From Chloroflexota bacterium (GTDB lineage: Bacteria; Chloroflexota; Dehalococcoidia; UBA2979): a DNA stretch of 64,000 nucleotides. The stretch covers positions 1 to 64,000 of the forward strand of contig CANJBO010000004.1 in NCBI GenBank assembly GCA_947472995.1. Reading direction: 5' to 3'. This document shows, piece by piece, positions 1-8,877 of the stretch. Position 1 is the first letter of the stretch. Each line of letters opens with the position of its first letter. A model generated the notes under the pieces. It was not told the DNA's origin. It was given only the letters and a program-made list of their open reading frames with translations, and searched no databases. The position numbers were made by a program, and so were the translations under genes.

Positions 1-336
1 GTGCACCTGCACGCCGGCCGCCGCGAGGAACGTCCCCACGCGCTGCGCGAGGTCGAGGTTGGAGTCGCGCTCGATCACGCCGTAGGCGGCGGCGCCGCTC
101 TCGTCGCCGCCGTGGCCCGCGTCCAGCGCCACGACGAAGCCCTTCTTCTCTGCGCGCGGCGTCGCGGTCTCGACGGCGGTCGCGGGGGGCACGACGGCGC
201 GCGGTGTCGCGCTCGACTGCGCCTCGACGGTCGCGGTGCTCGCCGCGCTCGCCACGGTCGGGCCGCACGCAGTGAGCAGCAGCGCCAGCGTGGCGAGCAG
301 CGCGAGTGCGGGGGCCGTGCGGCGGGCGGTAGTCAT
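1..336 (-). CDS. N-acetylmuramoyl-L-alanine amidase (Amidase_3) lipoprotein, 3' part outside window
   Basis: Only the first 112 codons are present; the gene runs off the left edge. The product starts MTTARR, then a hydrophobic stretch ending in the lipobox LLTAC, so it should be a membrane-anchored lipoprotein. An alanine/threonine-rich linker follows, then VVALDAGHGGDESG, the first zinc-binding motif of the Amidase_3 family (His of DAGHGG), and VIERDSNLDLAQRV, the usual next segment with the metal-binding Glu. Family members cleave the amide bond between N-acetylmuramic acid and the L-Ala stem. The catalytic C-terminal residues lie outside the window, so activity cannot be judged. It lies downstream of, and in the same direction as, the Fn3 and CalY-like genes. 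Confidence 0.85.
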   Translation of the reverse strand, partial: MTTARRTAPALALLATLALLLTACGPTVASAASTATVEAQSSATPRAVVPPATAVETATPRAEKKGFVVALDAGHGGDESGAAAYGVIERDSNLDLAQRVGTFLAAAGVQVH

Positions 337-371
337 CGACGGATTGTACGAGGTGGGCCGCGCGGGAGTTG

Positions 372-836
372 CTATGGGAGCGTGATCACCGTGTCGGTGG
401 GGGAGGGAGTGCTGCTCCAGCTCTCGTGGATCGCGACCACGTAGTAGGTGTAGGCCGTTATCGGCATCAGCCCGCCGTCGTCGTAGGTGGTGTTGTTCCG
501 CCCGACCTGCGTCGCGATCAGGGTGTAGTCCGGCTCGCCGTCCCCGATGCGGTAGATCTCGTACGCCGCGGCGAAGAGGCTCGGCGAGGGCGACCACGTG
601 AGGTGGACCGCGCCCGGGCCAGTGGCCGTGGCGACCATCCCGACCGGCGCGACGAGGTTGCCAGACGACACGAGGCTCGCGTTCGTCTGGGCGACGGTGA
701 ACAGCCCGATGCTGCGCTGCACCGGGATCGCATACAGGCAGCCGGAGGCGATGAGGAGCGCCGAGAGCAGCGCCTGCTATGAGGGCATTCGGAGGCCCCG
801 CAGTCGGACGAGCGTCGCGGGCGGGTGCTGATCCAT
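372..836 (-). pseudogene. Fibronectin-III-like secreted protein with in-frame amber codon
   Basis: Reading starts at ATG 836, seven bases after a good Shine-Dalgarno (gtgaggt), and gives MDQHPPATLVRLRGLRMPS, then TAG at 777-779. The same frame continues with a hydrophobic signal (ALLSALLIASGCLYAI) and a single Fn3-type domain (LTWSPS near the start, YYVVAIHESWSS near the end) to the stop at 372. Without the amber codon the product would be about 154 residues. A hydrophobic N-terminus followed by a short NASLVSSGNLVAP segment resembles SipW-dependent cargo, as in the CalY-like gene 33 bp upstream. CAG to TAG is the simplest lesion; suppression, recoding, internal initiation (GTG 722) or sequencing error are alternatives. 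An extracellular adhesion or fibre role is inferred only from the domain. Confidence 0.6.
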
Positions 837-868
837 CGACCTCACTGCGCGGTCCCGGCGGCGGCCGG

Positions 869-1429
869 CTACGGGTTGTTCGCGGTCTGCTCGGCGTCGA
901 AGGTGAACGTAACGGTGGTCGTCGCGCCCTGGAAGGCGTTGCCGGTGCTCAGCGGGAGCAGCACCTTGAAGCACAGCGTCTCCGCGGCGGACGCGGCCAG
1001 CGTGCGGTCGCCGGCCTGCGCGCCCTGCGCGTTGGAGCCGAACAGCCCGAGGGCCAGCGAGGCCGGCCCGTAGATGATCGCGCCGTCCTCGGCGGAGCAG
1101 GCGGCGACCGTCTTGATGCGGATCGTCAGCCCCAGCTGCGCGGCGAGCCCCTTCGCGTCGGTGTTCGTCGCGACCGTGCTCATCGCGTACCGCTCCGGGA
1201 GCGATCCGTTGTTGGTGATGATGAGCGGGCTGATCACGGAGTCGCCCGGGGCCATGCCCGTCAGGGTCACGGCCGCCGAGGCCGGCGAGTCCTCGATCTG
1301 GAGGATGCCGGAGTCGAATACGTTCGCGGCGTTCACCTCGGAGTCCGTGAACACGGCGAGGCTGTCGGCGGCGACGAACGTCCCGAGCATGCCGGCGGTG
1401 ATCAGCGAAGCGAGGGCGAATCGGAGCAT
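869..1429 (-). CDS. CalY/TasA-family secreted protein, SipW-type signal peptide
   Basis: The 186-residue product begins MLRFALASLITAGMLGTF and passes into SLAVFTDSEVNAANVFDSG, the characteristic start of mature CalY/camelysin/TasA proteins processed by SipW-type signal peptidases. The rest is beta-rich with no catalytic motif. I prefer ATG 1429 over upstream starts because ggaaag lies at Shine-Dalgarno distance and the signal peptide then begins at residue 1. In Bacillus such proteins form biofilm fibres or act at the surface; here the role is inferred from family and from a divergent SipW-type peptidase 307 bp away. The Fn3-like gene follows in the same direction. Confidence 0.75.
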   Translation of the reverse strand: MLRFALASLITAGMLGTFVAADSLAVFTDSEVNAANVFDSGILQIEDSPASAAVTLTGMAPGDSVISPLIITNNGSLPERYAMSTVATNTDAKGLAAQLGLTIRIKTVAACSAEDGAIIYGPASLALGLFGSNAQGAQAGDRTLAASAAETLCFKVLLPLSTGNAFQGATTTVTFTFDAEQTANNP

Positions 1430-1736
1430 GGGGCCGCTTTCCTGGTTCCCTGTCCAACGATTCTCGGCCGCCTCGACCGCCGTCCGCATGGCTCCCGTCT
1501 GAGGACTCTCCCTACTTTGCGCGGGCCTCGTCCCCCAACCGGCGTCCCGTTCGTCAGGGGTCTCCCCGCGCCCTGCGATGCCCTGATCCGGCCGTCGCGA
1601 CCGCTCAAACGGGCGAAAATGAGGGGAGACCCCGATACGCCCGGTAGGAGTTCCCCGGCACTCTCACTAGGCGAACCCGCATGACGCCGCGCAGAGGTGC
1701 TGACAGCAGCCGCGCGGAGCAAGGGAAAGTACCGGG
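1430..1736. promoter_or_regulatory. Divergent regulatory gap with 11-bp perfect inverted repeat
   Basis: This 307-bp gap separates the CalY-like gene (leftward) from the SipW-type gene (rightward). It contains GGGGTCTCCCC at 1556-1566 and its exact complement GGGGAGACCCC at 1623-1633, about 56 bases apart. The enclosed RNA could fold into a long stem-loop on either strand, or the arms could be protein-binding sites. A purine-rich Shine-Dalgarno (gggaaag) precedes ATG 1737. I see no match to a riboswitch consensus I know well enough to name. Confidence 0.4.
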
Positions 1737-3397
1737 ATGGTGCAGGGCGACCTGTTCGAGGACGGACCGCGGCGGCGGCTCGGAGGCATCTCCGGGGCGC
1801 TCCGTGCACGCGAGACCTGGCGGGTCGCCTCTCGCTACGTGCTCCTCGTCGTCTCGACGCTGATCACGCTCAGCGTGCTGGCCGCCGCGATCCCGACTCT
1901 GATGGGGATGGACTCGTTCATCATCGACGGCGGGTCGATGCGGCCCGCGGTGCCGTCCGGCGCGCTGGTCGTCGCCAACCGCGTCGACCCGGCCGCCGTG
2001 CTGTGCCGGGGCAGATCATCACCTTCCGTCACTCCACCTCGCCCGGCACGCCCGTCACCCACCGCGTGGTGAAGGTGCTGCGGGAGAGCGATGGCTCCGT
2101 GAGCCTGCTCACGAAGGGCGACGCGAACACGACCGTGGACCCGGAGCCGGTCGCCACGGACCTGCCCGTCTCGCGCATGGTCTTCAGCGTCCCGTACGCC
2201 GGGTACGTCCTGGAGTTCTCGCGCACCAGCACGGGGAAGGTGGCGCTCATCGTGCTGCCCGCCCTGCTCCTCCTGCTCAGCATTCGCCGGAAGTCAACAG
2301 ATGACGCTGTCGCAGACGCGGCCGCATCGAGGAAAGGGCCTGTCATGGTCGCTGCGTCGAACGCCTCATCGCTCTCAGTCGACTCGTCCGCGCTCGCGCG
2401 GCTTGCGCAGCGACCCGTCGGTGCTCCGGCCGAGCGGCCCGGCCTCGCCCGTCGCCTGATCGCCGCGTTCCGCGACGAGTCGGCCGTCGAGGTGGCTCCG
2501 CTCGCGGCCCCGCCCGCCCCGCCGACCCTGGTGCGCCCCGTTCCCGTCGCCCCGGCCGCCTCGGCGCCGGTCGCGATGCCGACGCCGCTGCCGGTGTCCA
2601 CGCGCGTCGCCCCGCCGATGCGCCCCGTCATCGCGCAGACGCCCGCGGAGTCGGTGTCGACGATCCTCGAGGACTCGATGGACGCGGAGGGGAACTCCTC
2701 CCTGCTGCACCTCGCGCGGCTGCGGCTACGCTCCGTCTCGCGGCTCGCGGAGATCACGCGCACGTTCGACCTCGTGGAGACGGAGGCGTCGCCGCTGCTG
2801 AACCTCGTCGCCGACATCGACACCGTGCACGACCGCTTCTCCGCGAACCTCGACGAGGCGATGCGACCGCTGACGGAGTTCGCGGACCGCTGGGACGAGG
2901 ACCTCGTCGCGCTCCAGGAGCGCATGCAGAGCGACGCGCCGCTGCCGCAGATGGACATCGCCTCGGAGCGCCGTCGCATCGCGGAGATCCGCGCGCAGAT
3001 CCCCCACCGCCACTCGCTGCTCGTGCAGCAGTTCGAGGTCGAGAAGCACGCGATTGACGCCGCGCTGACGGTGTTCGACGACCAGGTCGCGCGCCTCGAA
3101 GCCCAGCTCACCGCCGCGCGCCGCACCGCCGAGGCGATCAGCGACAGCATGCGCACGGCGGACTTCGGCCGCACCGTGGAGTTCCTGCGCCGCCGCATGG
3201 AGCAGCTCGCCGTCCTCGCGGAGCGCGGCGCCGCCACGCCCGAGGAGATCGCGGAGGCGCTGCCCGTCGCCGCGGCGCTGGTCGCCGACGACGAGGAGAC
3301 GCTCGCGAACTCCCCGTACCTGCACGCGGTGCTCGCGATCCTCGACCAGGAGGGGCTCGCGCGCGCGCTGCCGCGCACCGGGCGCGGCGCCGCCTAG
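1737..3397 (+). pseudogene. SipW/ER-type signal peptidase I with coiled-coil tail, frameshifted
   Basis: The first frame encodes a cytoplasmic start, a membrane helix (about residues 34-56) and FIIDGGSMRPAVPSG with the catalytic Ser67, then ANRVDPAAV before losing sense near base 2003. The next frame resumes exactly with GQIITFRHS, THRVV (the His of the ER/SipW-type Ser-His dyad) and LLTKGDAN (box E), then a second membrane helix near residues 168-186. Restoring one G at 2003 (CTG GTG CCG GGG) joins them into about 553 residues. After helix two comes a tail of about 365 residues: a Pro/Ala/Val-rich linker, then a predicted alpha-helical coiled coil (about residues 325-520). SipW proteins are normally about 190 residues, so the tail is unusual and should be cytoplasmic. 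Cargo is probably the CalY-like and Fn3-like proteins. Confidence 0.7.
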
Positions 3398-3644
3398 CCC
3401 GTCACACCCCGAGCGCCGACGAGGCCGCCGGCCCTCGTCATCACGTCTGTGCATGTGCTCTGCGTCGTCTTCGTTCGCTCCCGCCGCGCTGTCGCTAGCG
3501 AGGGCCGGTGCTATGTTGATCGGGTTGTGATCCGGGTGCCCGCTCCTCTGATCGAGAGCCCCACAACCACGCCGATCGTGGCCGTCACCACGGTCCCCCA
3601 CCGCGGCTGAGCACGACGACCGCCCGCAGGAGGGCACGCGCTCG
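3398..3644. promoter_or_regulatory. Intergenic region before RND transporter
   Basis: This 247-bp gap holds an extended -10-like word, TGCTATGTT at 3509-3517, and a Shine-Dalgarno (ggaggg) about 11 bases before ATG 3645. No terminator with a U-tract is visible after the upstream gene. Confidence 0.3.
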
Positions 3645-6600
3645 ATGACCACGCTCACGCGACTCGCGATCACCCGCGCCGGTGCGACCGCCGCGATCTT
3701 CCTCGCCCTCGCCATCGCCGGGTACGTCGCGTTCCGCGGGCTGCCGATCAACCAGTTCCCGAGCGTGGACATCCCCGTCGTCGCGATCGTCACCGTCTAC
3801 CCCGGCGCGAACCCGCGCGAGATGGAGACGCAGATCACCCGCCCGCTGGAGGATGCCGCCTCCGGGCTGAGTGGCATCAAGACGATCACCAGCGTCTCCG
3901 GGCAGGGCTTCTCCTCCGTCGTCATCCAGTTCGAGGACTCGGTCGACTCGAAGGCGATCGCGGCCGACGTCGAGCGGCGCATCAGCGGCCCGACGAGCCA
4001 GTTCCCGACCGGCGCGAACCGCCCGACCGTCACCAAGATCGCCTTCGACCAGGCGCCGGTCATGCAGGTCGCGCTGGCGGACAACAGCCTCGCGCCGGAG
4101 CAGCTCTACCGCATCGCGAAGGACCAGGTGCTGCCGAGCATCGAGCAGATCCCCGGCGTCTCGCAGGTGGAGCTGGTCGGCGGCCGCAAGGACGAGGTGC
4201 GCGTCGCGATCGACCCGGGTCGCCTCGCGGCGTACGGGCTCAGCCTCGCGCAGGTGCAGCAGGCGCTCGCGGGCGCGAACGCCTCGATCCCCGGCGGCAG
4301 CATCACGCAGGGCCCGCGCCAGTTCGAGCTCGAGGTGACCGGCCTGTTCGCTCGCCCCGAAGATCTGCAGCGCATCGTCGTCGCGCCCGGCCCCGTGCGC
4401 CTCGGCGACCTCGGCACCGTCACGGTCGGCGCGACCGAGCTGACGCAGACGACGCGCGTCAACGGATCGCAGGCGATCCTGATCGCGATCGGTCAGCAGA
4501 GCGGCGCGAACCTGACCGACGTGACGGACGCGGTGCGCAAGGCGATCCCGACGGTGAAAGGCGCGATCCCCGCGACCAGCGAGATCGTGATCGTGCAGGA
4601 CACCACGCCGTCCGTGCGCGCCTCGCTGCTCGGCATCCAGGAGGAGCTGACGTTCGCCGTCATCCTGACGAGCGTGATCCTTCTGCTGTTCCTGCACAAC
4701 GTGCGCGCCGCCGCGATCGTGTTGCTGTCGATCCCCACGACGCTGCTGACGACGTTCATCCTGATGCAGCTGATGGGCTTCACGCTCAACTTCCTGAGCA
4801 TGCTGGGCCTCACGCTGACGATCGGCATCCTCGTCGACGACTCGATCGTCGTGCTCGAGAACATCATGCGTCACCTCGGACGGGGCGAGAAACCGTACCA
4901 GGCGGCGCTCCTCGGACGCGCCGAGATCGGCCTCGCGGCCGTCGCGATCACGCTCGTCGACGTCGTCGTCTTCGCGCCGACCGGCCTCGTCGAGGGTGCG
5001 ATCGGCGGGTTCTTCAAGGAGTTCGGCTTCACGATCGCCGGCGCGACGCTCACCTCGCTGTTCGTGTCCTTCACGCTCACGCCGCTGCTGGCCGCGCGCC
5101 TCATGAAGTCCGGCGAGGAGAAGAGCGACAACCTCCTTGGCCGCTTCGGCGCACGCTGGGACCGCGGCTTCGAGCGATTCGAGGAAGGCTACCGCCGGCT
5201 GCTGGACTGGACCCTCGACTCCTGGACGATCGGGATCGCGCGGCTGCGCATCCGCATCGGTCACTCGATCGTCGTGATCGCGGTGGCGATCGCCAGCATC
5301 TTCGTCGGCGGCTTCCTGGTCGTAACCGGCCTGATCCCCGTCGAGTTCGTCCCCGCCTCGGACGAGGGGTACTTCGTCGTCACCACGGAGGCGCCCCCCG
5401 GCACGTCGCTGGAGTCGCACGACGTCGCGATGCTGCAGGTCGAGCAGATCCTGATGTCGATGCCGGAAGTGAAGACCGTCACGGCGTCCGTCGGCATCTC
5501 CTCGGGCGGCCTGATCGGCAGCGGCTCCACGGGACAGGCGCGCTACGGCAGCGTCACCGTCGAGGTCGTGAACAAGCACGACGGACGCCGCGACATCTGG
5601 GCGATCGTCGACGACGCGCGCGAGCGGCTCACGGTGGTGCCCGGCGTGCGGCCGAGCGTCGGCCTGCTCGCGGGTGGTCCCGGCGGCGGGCAGGCGCCCG
5701 TCGCGATCCGCTTGAGCGGCCCGGAGTTCGAGACGCTTTCCCAGCTGGCCGCGCAGGTGCAGGCCTCGCTCGAGGAGTCGCCGCGCCTCGTCAACGTCGC
5801 GAACGGCGCGCCGGTCGGGCAGCCGCAGCTCCAGATCGAGGTCGACCAGCTGCGCGCGGCGGAGCTCGGCGTGAACTCGGCGTCGCTCGGCCTCCTCGTG
5901 CGCACCGCGTTCGCGGGCTCCGTCGCGACGAAGTACGAGCGGCCGGACGGCACGTTGCAGGACGTGCGCATCCAGTTGCAGGGCGAGTCGCGTCGCAGCA
6001 TCACGGACGTCGGCGACCTGCCGGTGCAGACCGTGACCGGCGCGACGGTGAAGCTCAGCCAGGTCGCGCGCGTCTCGGAGACGTTCGGCCCGACGCAGAT
6101 CGACCACTACGACCGTCTGCGCGTCGTCAGCGTGAACGCCGGCCTGCAGACCGGCTACGCGCTGTCCGAGGCGCAGCCCGACATGCAGCGCGCCCTCGAC
6201 TCGCTGGTCCTGCCCCCCGGCTACAAGGCCGAGGTCGGCGGCGCCAGCCAGAAGCAGGGTGACGCCTTCGGGCAGCTCTTCGCGGCGCTGGGCGCCTCGG
6301 TGCTGCTCGCCTATCTGCTGATGGCGGTGCTCTACAACTCGCTGCTGGACCCGCTGGTGATCCTGTTCTCACTGCCGGTCGCCTTCGGCGGCGCGATGCT
6401 CGGGCTGTTCGTGTTCGGGTACGAGTTCAGCGTGTTCTCGATGATCGGCCTGATCCTGCTCGTCGGCCTCGCCATCAAGAACGGCATCCTGCTGGTGGAC
6501 CGCACCAACCAGAACCGCGAGCGCGGCCTGTCCGTGCGTGACGCGCTGCTCGAGGCCGGCCCGGCCCGCCTCCGCGCGATCATGATGACGAGCCTCACGA

Positions 6601-6878
6601 TCGCGATCGCGCTGCTGCCGACCGCGTTCCAGCTGGGCGAGGGCTCCGAGCTGCGCGCGCCGCTGGCCGCCACCGTGATCGGCGGCATCATCTCCTCGAC
6701 GCTGCTGACGCTGGTGTTCATCCCGGTCGTGTACACGATCCTGATCGGGTGGAGCGACGGCCTCGGCAACCTCGTGCGACGCATGCGCGGGCTGCCGCCG
6801 CACGAGCCCGGTCACGCTGACGACGATCTGATCGAGCCGGAGCGCGGCGTCGAGGGTGAGCGCCCGGTCCTCGGATAG
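3645..6878 (+). CDS. RND-family efflux transporter (AcrB/HAE1 type)
   Basis: The 1077-residue length is normal for the family. The N-terminal helix and LPINQFPSVDIPVV give the standard opening. Membrane segment 4 carries GILVDDSIVVLEN with the paired Asp of the proton relay, and the second half has GLAIKNGILLVD with the Lys expected in helix 10. Two large extracytoplasmic porter loops and twelve predicted helices are present. RND pumps export drugs, lipids or other hydrophobic compounds using the proton gradient. No membrane-fusion protein or outer-membrane channel is encoded nearby, which fits a single-membrane cell or partners elsewhere. The substrate cannot be told from sequence. Confidence 0.92.
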   Translation: MTTLTRLAITRAGATAAIFLALAIAGYVAFRGLPINQFPSVDIPVVAIVTVYPGANPREMETQITRPLEDAASGLSGIKTITSVSGQGFSSVVIQFEDSVDSKAIAADVERRISGPTSQFPTGANRPTVTKIAFDQAPVMQVALADNSLAPEQLYRIAKDQVLPSIEQIPGVSQVELVGGRKDEVRVAIDPGRLAAYGLSLAQVQQALAGANASIPGGSITQGPRQFELEVTGLFARPEDLQRIVVAPGPVRLGDLGTVTVGATELTQTTRVNGSQAILIAIGQQSGANLTDVTDAVRKAIPTVKGAIPATSEIVIVQDTTPSVRASLLGIQEELTFAVILTSVILLLFLHNVRAAAIVLLSIPTTLLTTFILMQLMGFTLNFLSMLGLTLTIGILVDDSIVVLENIMRHLGRGEKPYQAALLGRAEIGLAAVAITLVDVVVFAPTGLVEGAIGGFFKEFGFTIAGATLTSLFVSFTLTPLLAARLMKSGEEKSDNLLGRFGARWDRGFERFEEGYRRLLDWTLDSWTIGIARLRIRIGHSIVVIAVAIASIFVGGFLVVTGLIPVEFVPASDEGYFVVTTEAPPGTSLESHDVAMLQVEQILMSMPEVKTVTASVGISSGGLIGSGSTGQARYGSVTVEVVNKHDGRRDIWAIVDDARERLTVVPGVRPSVGLLAGGPGGGQAPVAIRLSGPEFETLSQLAAQVQASLEESPRLVNVANGAPVGQPQLQIEVDQLRAAELGVNSASLGLLVRTAFAGSVATKYERPDGTLQDVRIQLQGESRRSITDVGDLPVQTVTGATVKLSQVARVSETFGPTQIDHYDRLRVVSVNAGLQTGYALSEAQPDMQRALDSLVLPPGYKAEVGGASQKQGDAFGQLFAALGASVLLAYLLMAVLYNSLLDPLVILFSLPVAFGGAMLGLFVFGYEFSVFSMIGLILLVGLAIKNGILLVDRTNQNRERGLSVRDALLEAGPARLRAIMMTSLTIAIALLPTAFQLGEGSELRAPLAATVIGGIISSTLLTLVFIPVVYTILIGWSDGLGNLVRRMRGLPPHEPGHADDDLIEPERGVEGERPVLG

Positions 6879-6887
6879 GGACGCGCG

Positions 6888-7100
6888 CTAGGCGGCGGGC
6901 GGCGGCCCCTCGATCGGCAGCACCGCGGCCACCGCGACGACGGGCACCGCAAGCAGCGGCAGCACCATCAGCAGCCTGGTGGTGGGACGCGCCTGCGCCG
7001 ACTCCCGTGAGCGGTTGGCGTGCAGTTGTCGGAACAGGAGCGCTCGCCTGCGAAGGCCGCTCGGTCCGCCGTGCGGCGGCAACTCCAGGGGGGCAGCCAT
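6888..7100 (-). CDS. Small single-pass membrane protein, unknown
   Basis: A 70-residue product converges on the RND gene with 9 bp between stops. It has a charged N-terminal half (many Arg) and one hydrophobic segment (LLMVLPLLAVPVVAVAAVL, about residues 43-61) with a short Pro-rich tail, so a one-helix protein with the N-terminus inside is likely. A purine-rich gagagagag lies before ATG 7100. I recognise no family. It could be spurious in such GC-rich DNA, but membrane helix, start context and compact placement favour a gene. Confidence 0.45.
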   Translation of the reverse strand: MAAPLELPPHGGPSGLRRRALLFRQLHANRSRESAQARPTTRLLMVLPLLAVPVVAVAAVLPIEGPPPAA

Positions 7101-7316
7101 GCGTGCTCTCTCTCATCCGCCGTGGTGTCGCGAGCGTATGAGCTGACTCGATGCGGATAGGTAACGGTGGTCATTGGCCGGTGCCAAAACCGTTCCACTC
7201 ATAGAACGCGTGGGAGCCCGCGGCCGTTCCATCGCGCGCAGTGGCGAAGCACCGAGACGATGACTGGCGTTCCACGGGTTGAGCGCTCGACGAGTGGGGC
7301 CGTTATCGTACTCCAC

Positions 7317-7979
7317 ATGAAGCCGTGGGAGATCCTCGCCAGCGCACGAACGCCTGACGGCAGCAGCCTGGAGCTGCGCCGCCACGACCGCGACTACGTG
7401 ATCCACGCCGAGGGCTACGACCTGATGACCAGCCGCCGCCACGCGTCCGAGGACGCGATGATGGCGCTCGCCTGCCCGCACCCGAAGGCCGGCGCCCGCG
7501 TGCTCGTCGGTGGGCTGGGCATGGGGTACACGCTCCGCGCCGTCCTCGACCTGCTGCCGGAGGACGGCGCCGCCGTCGTCGGGGAGCTGATCCCCGAGGT
7601 GGTCGAGTGGAACCGGGGCCTGCTCGGACCGCTCGCCGGGAATCCGCTGGACGACCCGCGCGTCGAGGTGGTCATGGGCGACGTCGCCCGGATCATCAAC
7701 AAGAGCGAGCGACAGTTCGACGCCATCCTCCTCGACGTCGACAACGGGCCCGGCGCGCCGACGCAGCGCGGGAACTCGCGGCTGTACACGCAGTCCGGGC
7801 TCGGCTCCGCGCACCGCGCGCTGCGGCCGGGCGGCGGCCTCGCCGTGTGGGCCGTCGACGAGGAGCGCGGGTTCGAGCGCGACCTCCGCGCCGCCGGCTT
7901 CCAGCCCTCGACGCACCAGGTCGCCGCGCACGGGACGCGGGGCGCGCGTCACGTGGTCTTCGTCGGGAAGAAGCGCTAG
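7317..7979 (+). CDS. Spermidine-synthase-like methyltransferase-fold protein
   Basis: The 220-residue product has a Rossmann-type VLVGGLGMGYTLRAVLD (glycine-rich nucleotide loop, about residues 62-78), VVGELIPEVVEWN with the acidic residue that follows beta-2, and FDAILLDVDNGP at the beta-4 position. This matches the spermidine synthase/spermine synthase-like superfamily. Many such bacterial proteins are orphans with no proven polyamine activity, and no speD or speB partner is nearby. TATCGT at 7304-7309 lies 7 nt before ATG 7317 with no Shine-Dalgarno, so the transcript is probably leaderless. Confidence 0.75.
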   Translation: MKPWEILASARTPDGSSLELRRHDRDYVIHAEGYDLMTSRRHASEDAMMALACPHPKAGARVLVGGLGMGYTLRAVLDLLPEDGAAVVGELIPEVVEWNRGLLGPLAGNPLDDPRVEVVMGDVARIINKSERQFDAILLDVDNGPGAPTQRGNSRLYTQSGLGSAHRALRPGGGLAVWAVDEERGFERDLRAAGFQPSTHQVAAHGTRGARHVVFVGKKR

Positions 7980-8104
7980 TCGCTCGGAAGTGCGAGCCGT
8001 CTGCGACGCTGGGCGCGCCCCTCGTGACCGAGGTGGCGCGGGCCTCGTCCTATCGTGCCGGGACAGGTGGCGCCGGCCGGCGCCCTCAGGACGGGGGGAC
8101 GCAC

Positions 8105-8257
8105 ATGCTCTGGGGACTGGTCGCTCTACTGCTGATCTTCTGGCTCATCGGGTTCATGGCGGACGTGGCCGGCGGACTGATCCACCTCGTCCTCGTCGTG
8201 GCGCTCGTGGTGCTCGTGTTCAACTTCATCACCGGGCGGTCCGGCACACGGTCGTAG
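8105..8257 (+). CDS. Lmo0937-family small membrane protein
   Basis: The 50-residue product MLWGLVALLLIFWLIGF... has two hydrophobic segments separated by a Gly-containing turn with a GGLIH motif, matching the short Lmo0937-type membrane proteins. These are widespread, often general-stress related, and of unknown mechanism. A G-rich Shine-Dalgarno (acggggggac) precedes ATG 8105. A strong terminator follows 24 bases after the stop, so it appears to be a monocistronic unit. Confidence 0.7.
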   Translation: MLWGLVALLLIFWLIGFMADVAGGLIHLVLVVALVVLVFNFITGRSGTRS

Positions 8258-8280
8258 CCGCCGCACAGGGTACATAACGA

Positions 8281-8312
8281 GAAGCCGGCACCGCGAGGTG
8301 CCGGCTTCTTCG
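8281..8312 (+). terminator. Rho-independent terminator
   Basis: An 11-bp perfect stem, AAGCCGGCACC (8282-8292) with GGTGCCGGCTT (8297-8307), loop GCGA, followed by a short pyrimidine-rich tail (cttcgtg). It ends the small membrane-protein transcript and insulates the Rrf2 gene. Confidence 0.8.
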
Positions 8313-8371
8313 TGTCTCCACGGGCTGAACCTGAGAATCCCTACTTACTGGGGGGTTGGTGCCGGAGGCTG

Positions 8372-8412
8372 TAGACTCTTGAATGTCTACTAATTCGATA
8401 GGGATTATCAAG
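8372..8412 (+). promoter_or_regulatory. Promoter and possible autoregulatory site of the Rrf2 gene
   Basis: TAGACT at 8372-8377 is a good -10 word five bases before ATG 8383, so transcription should begin at or very near that ATG. Just inside lies CTAATTCGATAG (8389-8400), a short dyad of the CTA...TAG kind seen near Rrf2/IscR targets. Autoregulation is plausible but inferred. Confidence 0.4.
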
Positions 8413-8877
8413 TTGAAGCTCTCCACGCGCGGCGACTACGCGGTCCGGGCCCTCCTCGAACTGGCCACCTCGGTGGACCAGGAGTGGATGGCGCTCGCCG
8501 AGCTGGCCGAGCGCACGGGGATCTCGCCGAAGTACCTCGAGCAGATCCTGATGCGGCTGCGCACTTCACGCGTCGTGAAGGCGAAGCGCGGCGCGCGCGG
8601 GGGGTACGCCCTCGCCCGTCCCGCCGGCGACCTGACGATCGGCGAGGTGGTCCGCGTGATGGACGGCCCGCTGGCGCCGAGCCTCTGCGCGAGCCGCACC
8701 GCCCACGCCGCCTGTTCGGTCTACCGCTGCCCGAGCGAGGACGACTGCGTCCTCCGGGGCCTGTGGGTCGAGGTGCGCGAAGCGATCTCGCAGGTGGTGG
8801 ACGTGACGACCTTCGGTGACCTGGTCGAACGCCGGCGGCTCCAGGAATCAACGCAACGCGCGATGTATCACATCTGA
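8383..8877 (+). CDS. Rrf2-family transcriptional regulator
   Basis: The product contains KLSTRGDYAVRALLELA, the diagnostic Rrf2 opening, then a winged helix (ISPKYLEQILMRLR) and KAKRGARGGYALAR, the wing. The C-terminal half has four cysteines in CASRTAHAACSVYRC and DDC, the region where IscR-like members bind an Fe-S cluster, so redox or Fe-S sensing is plausible. Two starts are possible: ATG 8383, leaderless after TAGACT, or TTG 8413, which begins exactly at the conserved KLSTRGDYA. The next gene overlaps its stop codon and a sulfonate-type ABC importer follows, so it probably controls sulfur or cysteine supply. Confidence 0.88.
   Translation: MSTNSIGIIKLKLSTRGDYAVRALLELATSVDQEWMALAELAERTGISPKYLEQILMRLRTSRVVKAKRGARGGYALARPAGDLTIGEVVRVMDGPLAPSLCASRTAHAACSVYRCPSEDDCVLRGLWVEVREAISQVVDVTTFGDLVERRRLQESTQRAMYHI

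Noticed and set aside
1590..1690. Possible c-di-GMP (GEMM) riboswitch before the signal peptidase
   Set aside because: Words such as CAAAC and CGAAA occur, but I could not fit the two conserved stems or tetraloop/receptor in the right order.
3585..6107. 840-codon open frame on the minus strand
   Set aside because: It lies antisense to the RND transporter, is dominated by Arg/Asp/Ala repeats of GC-rich shadow frames and has no recognisable domain.
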